Assembly (NCBI RefSeq): GCF_900182575.1 | Contig: NZ_FXSZ01000001.1 | Coordinates: 372,001 to 436,000 of the forward strand | DNA: 64,000 bases | Origin: Solitalea koreensis | GTDB taxonomy: Bacteria; Bacteroidota; Bacteroidia; Sphingobacteriales; Sphingobacteriaceae | Reading direction: 5' to 3' | Shown here: in pieces, positions 44,658 through 51,589 of the stretch | Layout: every line of letters starts with the position of its first letter | Numbering within the stretch: the stretch's first letter is position 1 | Made by a program: the position numbers and the translations under genes | The notes under the pieces: generated by a model | Database searches by the model: none | The model's input: the letters and a program-made list of their open reading frames with translations, nothing else | What the model was told of the DNA's origin: nothing

Positions 44658-44698
44658 GTTGAAGTATTTTCTAAACCTCAATCAACTAATAAACAATC

Positions 44699-45217
44699 AT
44701 GAAAACTATTAGCAAAACGATTTTATTTACCCTGGTTTTTATTAGCTCTTCATTTGTGGCTTGCGCTCAAAATCAAGAAGATAAAAAAACCACTAATATT
44801 ACTAAAATGACTTATAAAGTGCAGAAAACAGAAGAAGAATGGAAAAAGGAATTAACTCCTGAACAATATTCAGTTTTGCGTGAAAAAGGCACCGAACGTC
44901 CGTTTACAGGAGAATACGAAAAAACAACAGCAAAAGGCACTTATCATTGTGCGGCCTGTGGCGCAAAGCTTTTTGAATCAGGTGCTAAATTTGATTCGCA
45001 TTGTGGTTGGCCAAGTTTTGACGATGCCATTAAAGGGTCAGTTATTTATAATAGAGATGTTAGCCATGGAATGATTCGTACTGAAGTGGTGTGTGCAACT
45101 TGCGGAAGTCATTTAGGCCATGTGTTTGACGACGGCCCTAGAGAAACAACCGGACAACGCTATTGCATCAACTCCGTTTCGATGGTGTTTCATCCAGATT
45201 CTACCGCAAAAAAATAA
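44699..45217 (+). CDS. msrB: Exported peptide-methionine (R)-S-oxide reductase MsrB
   Basis: Reduces the R-epimer of methionine sulfoxide in proteins. 172 residues with a signal sequence ending in a possible lipobox (SSFVACAQ), so the enzyme acts in the envelope, perhaps lipid-anchored. The MsrB domain starts KTEEEWKKELTPEQYSVLRE, has GTERPFTGEYEKTTAKGTYH, zinc pairs CAAC and CATC (YHCAACGAKLF, VVCATCGSHLGH), then the WP motif CGWPSFDDAI and the catalytic cysteine in RYCINSVSMVF. A periplasmic electron donor is not encoded nearby. It ends one base before the convergent aldehyde dehydrogenase gene. Confidence 0.94.
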   Translation: MKTISKTILFTLVFISSSFVACAQNQEDKKTTNITKMTYKVQKTEEEWKKELTPEQYSVLREKGTERPFTGEYEKTTAKGTYHCAACGAKLFESGAKFDSHCGWPSFDDAIKGSVIYNRDVSHGMIRTEVVCATCGSHLGHVFDDGPRETTGQRYCINSVSMVFHPDSTAKK

Positions 45218-46579
45218 TTATCCACGTAAATGCCAGGCTTTGGATTTTGTAAATGCTCTTAGTCCTTGATGAGAAAGCGTAGCTCCAAAGCCTGAGTGTT
45301 TTCGACCACTCCAGGGCACAGCCGCACTTACCCGATCACAGCAATTCCAGTATCCTGTTCCTGCGTTTAATTGTTTCAGCATTTTCTCTGCTCTGTTTCT
45401 GTCATCCGTATAAACAGAAGCTGTTAACCCATACTCTGTATCCTGCATGAGCTTTAAAGCTTCAGCATCATCTTTCACTTTCATAATGCCGATGATCGGG
45501 CCAAAACTTTCTTCACGCATTACCAGCATTGCATGATTGACGTTCGTTAAAACAGTCGGTTCAAAATAGTAACCTTTCCAGGAGATGGATTTACCTCCAC
45601 ATAACAACATGGCTCCTTTATCTACTGCATCTTTCACTTGCTTCTGCAATACTTCGATTTGATTTTTACGGGTCAGAGGGCCAAAATAAACGTGTTCCGT
45701 GGGCAACCCTATTTTCCATGAACCAAGTTCTTTAACAAATGCATCAACATATTGATCATAGATTTTCTCATGAACATAAATTCGTTCCACAGCACAACAA
45801 CTTTGTCCGTTATTATAAAAAGCCCCGTCGGCGGTGGCAGCAGCAACGGCGGCAACATCTTTTACATCGTCAGCAACATAAAGCGGATCTTTACCTCCAA
45901 GCTCCAGTTGACAAGGAACCATTTTAGAGGCTACTCTTTCGTAAATATGCTTGCCGGTTTTGTAAGATCCGGTAAAATAGAAACCATCAAAATCCATGTC
46001 CAATAAATACTCACCGGTTTCTTTGGCACCAATAGCTACCTGAAAGACTCCATCCGGAACGCCCGCTTTTTTCAATAGCCTTTCTATTTGCAAACCCGTA
46101 AGCGTAGCATACTCCGAAGGTTTGTACATTACAGCATTACCTGCAATTAAGGCTGGAATAAAAACATTCACACCTACTAAATAAGGGTAGTTCCAGGCTG
46201 AAATATTACAAATGACTCCTAAGGGTTCATAAGTTATTTTCTCATTCATACCCTGCGTTTCAACCATCCATTCATCCGAAAGATATTTTTCTGCATTATT
46301 GAGCATCCACTGAATCCGGTTTCGGGCTCCGTTTATTTCATTACGCGATTGTTGCAAAGGCTTTCCTACTTCTGAAGTAAGTATTGCCGCTAGTTCTTCT
46401 GTCTCTTTCTCCAGCAGATCATCAAACTTTTTAACAATCAACAATCGCTCTTGAAGTTTCAGTTCGGACCAGGCAGCTTGAAAATTCCTTAAAAGTTGAC
46501 ATTTGCCTTGAAGAGAGGCTTTACCCTCTTCATTAAGCGTAGCAATGGTTTCTTCGGTAGCAGGATTTATTACTTGCAT
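45218..46579 (-). CDS. Aldehyde dehydrogenase, last gene of the amine-catabolic operon
   Basis: 453 residues, NAD(P)-dependent aldehyde dehydrogenase superfamily, cytoplasmic. Cofactor and catalytic motifs: ICNISAWNYPYLVGVNVFIP, YKPSEYATLTG, FTGSYKTGKHIYE, Glu in CQLELGGKDPLYV and nucleophile Cys in FYNNGQSCCAVERIYV; EESFGPIIGIM near the C-terminus. In the analogous Puu pathway PuuC oxidises gamma-glutamyl-aminobutyraldehyde. Here I infer that it oxidises the aldehyde made by the Fe-alcohol dehydrogenase, for example gamma-glutamyl-glycinaldehyde to gamma-glutamylglycine. Its start overlaps the upstream hydrolase by 10 bases, so translation is coupled. Confidence 0.88.
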   Translation of the reverse strand: MQVINPATEETIATLNEEGKASLQGKCQLLRNFQAAWSELKLQERLLIVKKFDDLLEKETEELAAILTSEVGKPLQQSRNEINGARNRIQWMLNNAEKYLSDEWMVETQGMNEKITYEPLGVICNISAWNYPYLVGVNVFIPALIAGNAVMYKPSEYATLTGLQIERLLKKAGVPDGVFQVAIGAKETGEYLLDMDFDGFYFTGSYKTGKHIYERVASKMVPCQLELGGKDPLYVADDVKDVAAVAAATADGAFYNNGQSCCAVERIYVHEKIYDQYVDAFVKELGSWKIGLPTEHVYFGPLTRKNQIEVLQKQVKDAVDKGAMLLCGGKSISWKGYYFEPTVLTNVNHAMLVMREESFGPIIGIMKVKDDAEALKLMQDTEYGLTASVYTDDRNRAEKMLKQLNAGTGYWNCCDRVSAAVPWSGRKHSGFGATLSHQGLRAFTKSKAWHLRG

Positions 46580-47292
46580 GTTTTATTCATTTTAGCCGCA
46601 TCTAAAAAGGCGTTTTTTATATTTATGGTGAAAGCACTGAGTTGATCCTCCATCCGTTCTGGATGCCATTGCACCAAACACAAAAAAGATTTACTTGCAG
46701 CATCTTTGCGCTCTAAGGCTTCCACTACGCCATCTGGTGAAAGAGCAGTTACCACCAATTCTTCTCCAACTTTATCAGCACTTTGATGGTGATTGCTATT
46801 GATAAAGCCTGCTTTTTGCTGAATGATTTTTCGTAACATGGAGGCCGGATCTATTTGAATAGAATGATATCTATCTTTTCCATCGGCTAATTTTGCGTGA
46901 CTGAATTTGCCCCAGCTTGGAATATCAGGAATAAGGCTGCCGCCAAAAAACACATTTGCTAATTGCAATCCTCGACAAATGCCCAGCACCGGAACCGCGT
47001 TTTGTTCGGTATAAGAAAGTAGTTCCAGCTCAAATTGATCACGGGCCTCCCTCACATCATCTTTATGGCAATAGGCTAAATATTCAGGTTTATTATAAAA
47101 GCGAGGGTGAACATCCTCTCCTCCTGTAAGCAATACACCATGACATCTTTTAACAGCATTAAAATTTCCATCTTCACAACTCAACTTAACGACCTCTATT
47201 TCATCCGGGCCATCCGACATCCAATTGCTGTAATTTATGAATTTACTGCAATCAGCAACGCCAATTATTAGTTTGTTTTCTTGTGATTTCAC
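46570..47292 (-). CDS. Class I glutamine amidotransferase-type gamma-glutamyl hydrolase (PuuD-like)
   Basis: 240 residues. The GATase1 triad is visible: nucleophile Cys in PVLGICRGLQLANVFFGG and His-x-Glu in VQWHPERMED; GVLLTGGEDVHPRFYN and NSNHHQSADKVGE are typical of the PuuD/peptidase C26 subgroup, which cleaves gamma-glutamyl bonds (E. coli PuuD releases GABA from gamma-glutamyl-GABA). In this operon it would release the amine-derived acid plus glutamate, completing the cycle. Overlaps the aldehyde dehydrogenase gene by 10 bases, and lies 58 bases after the alcohol dehydrogenase gene. Cytoplasmic. Confidence 0.87.
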   Translation of the reverse strand: MKSQENKLIIGVADCSKFINYSNWMSDGPDEIEVVKLSCEDGNFNAVKRCHGVLLTGGEDVHPRFYNKPEYLAYCHKDDVREARDQFELELLSYTEQNAVPVLGICRGLQLANVFFGGSLIPDIPSWGKFSHAKLADGKDRYHSIQIDPASMLRKIIQQKAGFINSNHHQSADKVGEELVVTALSPDGVVEALERKDAASKSFLCLVQWHPERMEDQLSAFTINIKNAFLDAAKMNKTCK

Positions 47293-47350
47293 AGATTCTA
47301 TTTATAGATTAAAGCGATAAAGTTGAGATAAGAGTTAAATCAGAAGCTTC

Positions 47351-48487
47351 TCATAGTGCTTTTAGATACAATTGTTTAAAATCTTCTCTGTTTACGGGTT
47401 TAGGATTATTGGGATGAGCAAAATCAGCAATTGCCAAATCTGCTAAGGTTTCAATATGTTCTGGTTTCACACCTATTGCACTTAACTTATGCGGGATATT
47501 GATGCGTGAGTTAAGCTCAAATAAATAATTCACGACGGAGGCTCCGTTTTCATCTTTCAGTTCCAAAGCACGGGCAATTCGCCTGAATTTATCTTCAAAA
47601 CCTGCGATATTAAACTCCATTCCATAAGGAATATTCACGGCGTTTGCCAGTCCATGATGTGTATCGAGTAATGAAGAAAGCGGGTGTGCCAAAGAATGTA
47701 CTACCCCTAAGCCCTTTTGAAAAGCGATTGCGCCCATCATCGACGCCATCATCATTTTACTGCGTGATTCCAAATCGGGTTTAAGTGTAGCTTTCACTAT
47801 CGCATCTTTAATTAATGAAATTCCCTCGAGTGCGATTCCTTCACAAATTGGGTGAGGATTTTTAGCAAGAAAGGCCTCCATATTGTGTGTAAGTGCGTCC
47901 ATTCCAGTTGCTGCAGTTACAAACGCCGGCAAATCCATGGTGAGCATCGGATCAGCAAACACGATTTTCGCCATCAATTTGGGAGAGAAAAGAATTTTCT
48001 TCTGATGCGTTTTGTCATCTGCAATAATCGCACTTCTACCCACTTCACTACCTGTACCTGAAGTGGTTGGAATGGCAATAAAATGAGGCACATCATTAGT
48101 CACATACACATCTCCACCAATCAGATCATCGTATTTGAATAGATCTTCACGATGATGCACTCGCAAAACAATAGCCCTGGCAACATCCAATGCTACTCCT
48201 CCGCCAATACCAATTATGCAATCTCGCTTAGTATTATCCCAGGCATCGGCACCTTTGTAAACATCCGATTTTACCGGATTTTTGTGGGTATCATGGAAGA
48301 TTTCTACCGAAATATTGCTCTTTTTTAAATCGTTTAGGATCTCAGTAAAAAAAGGGAGTTGAACTACTACCGGATCGGTAACTATTAATGGTTGTTTTAG
48401 ATTATTCTGATGCAGATAGGCCGACAGCTCTTTTACAGCTCCGCCACCAAAGCGAATCGTAGTAGGAAAATTATATTGATAAATCAT
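47351..48487 (-). CDS. Iron-containing alcohol dehydrogenase
   Basis: 378 residues, group III (Fe-dependent) alcohol dehydrogenase. Rossmann-like part with the NAD motif DCIIGIGGGVALDVARAIV; the metal-binding segment ATGMDALTHNMEAFLAKNPH, followed by the GLGVVHSLAHPLSSLLDTHH signature with the conserved His residues. Typical reaction: primary alcohol to aldehyde with NAD. In the Puu pathway this position is held by the amine oxidase PuuB, so an alcohol dehydrogenase here implies that the gamma-glutamylated substrate carries a hydroxyl, not a second amine. Separated from the ligase by 121 bases. Substrate assignment is inference. Confidence 0.88.
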   Translation of the reverse strand: MIYQYNFPTTIRFGGGAVKELSAYLHQNNLKQPLIVTDPVVVQLPFFTEILNDLKKSNISVEIFHDTHKNPVKSDVYKGADAWDNTKRDCIIGIGGGVALDVARAIVLRVHHREDLFKYDDLIGGDVYVTNDVPHFIAIPTTSGTGSEVGRSAIIADDKTHQKKILFSPKLMAKIVFADPMLTMDLPAFVTAATGMDALTHNMEAFLAKNPHPICEGIALEGISLIKDAIVKATLKPDLESRSKMMMASMMGAIAFQKGLGVVHSLAHPLSSLLDTHHGLANAVNIPYGMEFNIAGFEDKFRRIARALELKDENGASVVNYLFELNSRINIPHKLSAIGVKPEHIETLADLAIADFAHPNNPKPVNREDFKQLYLKAL

Positions 48488-48608
48488 AATAAAGTTTTAA
48501 AGTGGCAAGTCATAAGTTCAGCCCACCAACACTCCTTGTTTTTTGTTTATCGCAATAGTTAACAATTAGCACTTCGCCCAAAGACCCTTTAGGGATTTAG
48601 TGGTAGAG

Positions 48609-49964
48609 CTATATGATCTCGAAATAACGCTTCAGTTCCCAATCTGAAACAGCTTTTGAATATTGCTTCCATTCCCACTCTCTAGTCAACGTAAAATGTT
48701 CGGTGAAGGTTTCCCCAAACAACTCCTTTGCAACATCCGATTGTTTCATTTTCTGAGTGGCTTCATCCAAATTACGAGGCAAGGTTCCATTTGATGTATC
48801 CAGATAACCATTGCCCTGGGTGGCATCTCCTAAATTAAGGTTATGCCTTATGCCGTATAAGCCTGCTGCCAAACATGCCCCCATAGCTAAATAAGGATTG
48901 GAATCAGATCCCACGACCCTGGTTTCGAGCCTTGTGGCTTTGCTGCTGCCCGGAATCGCCCTAAGAGCTACCGTTCTGTTATCAACGGCCCAAGTGAGGG
49001 TGGTGGGCGCCCAGGCTCCTTCTACCAATCTTTTATAACTGTTGATAGTGGGAGCAAACATGGGCAAGATATCTGGCAAGCAATAAAGCTGCCCGGCAAT
49101 ATAACTTTTCATTAATGAGCTCATTTTTTGCGAATCGACTTTATCATAAAACAAGTTATTCTTTGCCCCCCGATCCCATAAACTCTGATGCACATGACCG
49201 CTACAGCCAGGCAACGCTTCATTCCATTTTGCCATAAAAGTGGCTATGATTCCATGCTTATAGGCGATTTCTTTTACTGCAGTTTTAAATAAAACAGCCC
49301 GGTCTGCAGCTTGGAGGATATCTGTATATACAATAGCGGCTTCATAAACACCAGGTCCGGTTTCAGTATGTAAACCTTCAATTGGCACATCAAACTTGTT
49401 CAAGAGCTCGAACAAATCGTTCATAAACTCCTTTTTTAATGAGCTGCGGAGAATAGAATAACCAAACATCCCGGGAGACAGAGGGGTAAGATGTTTAAAT
49501 TCTTTCTCGTTTAAACTTTCCGGAGTTTCGATAAAATTGAACCATTCGAACTCTTGTGAAAAGCAGGGCACAAAACCTTGTTTTTCACAATCAGCAAGCA
49601 CCTTACGCAGCAACTGTCGCGGACAAATTGCCAAGGGCTCATTTGTATTCGTAAAGAATTCTCCCAGAAAGAAAGGCACATCATTTTCCCAGGGTATTTT
49701 CCTGAATGTATTCAAATCGAGCTTTACCGGAGCATCCGGATATCCGGTATGCCAGCCCGTAAACTTCGCATTATTGTAAGCTGCATCATTGGCATCCCAA
49801 CCAAAAACCACATCACAAAAACCCAACTCTCCTTTAATTACGGATTGAAATTTATCGACCGAAATAAACTTTCCTCTTAAAATACCATCAATATCAGCCA
49901 CTGCTACTTTTACTTTCCCGGATGGATGTTGATTAATGTAGTTCTGTACTTCCTGCTTTGTCAT
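48609..49964 (-). CDS. Glutamine-synthetase-like gamma-glutamyl-amine ligase (PuuA-type)
   Basis: 451 residues, glutamine synthetase fold (type I/III-like, no adenylylation loop evident). The beta-grasp N-terminal region (VKVAVADIDGILRGKFISVD) lacks the Gln-synthetase Asp-50/Ser loop, as in ligases that use larger amines than ammonia. Catalytic motifs: FSQEFEWFNFIETPES, IEGLHTETGPGVYEAAIVYT (Glu residues), FMAKWNEALPGCSGHVHQSL, AWAPTTLTWAVDNRTVALRA and RLETRVVGSDSNPYLAMGAC. It overlaps the permease by 32 bases. Related enzymes glutamylate putrescine (PuuA), ethanolamine (Streptomyces GlnA4) or isopropylamine; here the context favours an amino-alcohol. Confidence 0.85.
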   Translation of the reverse strand: MTKQEVQNYINQHPSGKVKVAVADIDGILRGKFISVDKFQSVIKGELGFCDVVFGWDANDAAYNNAKFTGWHTGYPDAPVKLDLNTFRKIPWENDVPFFLGEFFTNTNEPLAICPRQLLRKVLADCEKQGFVPCFSQEFEWFNFIETPESLNEKEFKHLTPLSPGMFGYSILRSSLKKEFMNDLFELLNKFDVPIEGLHTETGPGVYEAAIVYTDILQAADRAVLFKTAVKEIAYKHGIIATFMAKWNEALPGCSGHVHQSLWDRGAKNNLFYDKVDSQKMSSLMKSYIAGQLYCLPDILPMFAPTINSYKRLVEGAWAPTTLTWAVDNRTVALRAIPGSSKATRLETRVVGSDSNPYLAMGACLAAGLYGIRHNLNLGDATQGNGYLDTSNGTLPRNLDEATQKMKQSDVAKELFGETFTEHFTLTREWEWKQYSKAVSDWELKRYFEII

Positions 49965-51285
49965 AAATGAGAGAATTGCGGGTACTGAAGATCTTAAATA
50001 AGATATAGGCTAACGTTAATATGGCAAAATAGATCAACCCTAAGTTTAAGTTATAAATCACCATTGCAATAAAAGATACCATAGCAATGGTAAGTGCAAG
50101 TACCGGAAATACCGGATAAAATGGCACTACAAAAGGGCGTTTCAGGTGCGGATCTTTCCTGCGTAAAACGATAATCGAAATCATGGAAATGATATACAAA
50201 GTCAATGCTCCAAAAACGGAAATGATAATAATTTCAGAAGTCTTCCCGGATAATAAAGCCAAAATTCCAATCAGCATATTTGCCAATAATGCGTTAGCGG
50301 GAGTACGAAAACGCGGAGAAATACTCCCCAGAAAAGGCGGTAGATTACGTACACGTCCCATTTCATAAGTTGCACGACCGGCGGCCAAGATTAATCCATG
50401 AAATGAAGCGATCAAACCAAATAAACCAACCGTAATCAGTAAATGATAGAGCAAATGATTGCTCCCTGTGATTTTCGCCAGAGCTAATGGCAAGGGAGAA
50501 TCAGAAGTTGCTCCCGAACTGCCATTTTTGAACACAATGGTTTCCCATCCAGCCACTCCTATAGAAGAGCTAAACACCAAAACACATAAAAGCACTAATG
50601 TTAAAATCGCCCATCCAAAGCCTTTCAGAATATCTCGTTGCGGATTCTTTGTTTCCTCGGCAACATTGGCTACGCCTTCTATCCCCAGAAAAAACCAGAT
50701 CGCAAATGGAACCGCAGCAAAAACACCCATCCACCCGTTCGGAAAGGAATTATGAGTTAAGTTCGTCATTTGAAACTTCGGAAAAGTAACTCCTGCAAAC
50801 ACCAGCAACTCTGCTACGGCCAGTATGGTTATGATGGTTTCAAAGGATGCCGCCGCCTTGATTCCGTAAATATTTAAGGCTGTAAATAAAAGGTAAACTA
50901 CCAAAGCCGAAGCAAAAATGGGCATGGTAGGAAAAAACGCATTAAAATAAGCTCCTATTGCAAAGGCTATAGCCGGAGGTGCAAAAATGAACTCGACCGA
51001 CTGGGCAATACCTGCTATAAATCCTGCATCTTTGCCCAACGCTTTACCGGCATAATCGAATGCTCCACCCGCTTTAGGAATAGCACAGGCAAGCTCTGTA
51101 TAACTAAAAGTAAAGGTGACATACATGACCATGATGGCCAACGTGGCTATGCCCATTCCCAGAGAGCCGCCCTGCTCCAAACCCAGGTTCCATCCAAAAT
51201 ACATCCCCGATATGACGTACCCCACTCCTAAGCCCCATAACATAACCGGACTAAGTGTTTTCTGCAAGCTGTTTGCTGTTGCCAT
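49933..51285 (-). CDS. APC family amine/amino-acid permease (ethanolamine-permease-like)
   Basis: 450 residues with 12 predicted membrane helices. The N-terminal region LSPVMLWGLGVGYVISGMYF, then GWNLGLEQGGSLGMGI and FTFSYTELACAIPKAGGAFD resembles the APC-type ethanolamine permease family more than amino-acid exchangers; this is by pattern memory, not by search. The C-terminus is cytosolic and short (NSLIYDKAGSTELH). First gene of a five-gene minus-strand operon whose other members form a gamma-glutamylation pathway, and it overlaps the ligase by 32 bases. Proposed role: uptake of the amine substrate, ethanolamine being the best guess. Confidence 0.8.
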   Translation of the reverse strand: MATANSLQKTLSPVMLWGLGVGYVISGMYFGWNLGLEQGGSLGMGIATLAIMVMYVTFTFSYTELACAIPKAGGAFDYAGKALGKDAGFIAGIAQSVEFIFAPPAIAFAIGAYFNAFFPTMPIFASALVVYLLFTALNIYGIKAAASFETIITILAVAELLVFAGVTFPKFQMTNLTHNSFPNGWMGVFAAVPFAIWFFLGIEGVANVAEETKNPQRDILKGFGWAILTLVLLCVLVFSSSIGVAGWETIVFKNGSSGATSDSPLPLALAKITGSNHLLYHLLITVGLFGLIASFHGLILAAGRATYEMGRVRNLPPFLGSISPRFRTPANALLANMLIGILALLSGKTSEIIIISVFGALTLYIISMISIIVLRRKDPHLKRPFVVPFYPVFPVLALTIAMVSFIAMVIYNLNLGLIYFAILTLAYILFKIFSTRNSLIYDKAGSTELH

Positions 51286-51382
51286 AGGCTTTTAATCAAT
51301 ACTTTAAAATAAGATTTTTAAGCTAAATAACAATACAGAAAGGTTGAAAGGAAGGAGGATTTAGGCTTGAGTTCTTTTGAAT

Positions 51383-51564
51383 AGTGGAGGTACAACTTAA
51401 AGTCATACATCCACTGGATTACTTCCAATCGAGTCATTACTGTGACAAGGTCCCATCGACCCAGCTCAGGTTGACTTAAACAGCAAAGCCATTCTGAAAT
51501 TCAGAATGGCTTTGCTGTTTAAGTCTGGGAACAGTGGCGGCACGACTTAGAATTGCGCCACCAC
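51383..51564. repeat. Three-part palindrome array between ppc and the amine operon
   Basis: A central perfect inverted repeat of 26-bp arms with a single-base centre (51473-51525; arm begins GACTTAAACAGCAAAGCCAT) is flanked by two related smaller palindromes: 51383-51415 (AGTGGA and TCCACT ends) and 51533-51564 (GTGGCG and CGCCAC). The flanks share AGTGG and ACTTA words and their arms differ in paired positions, as if the stem were conserved. The centre can end ppc transcription; the flanks could be regulatory sites or a mobile palindrome. Confidence 0.7.
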
Positions 51565-51589
51565 TATGCAAAACTTTTACTTTTTACTT

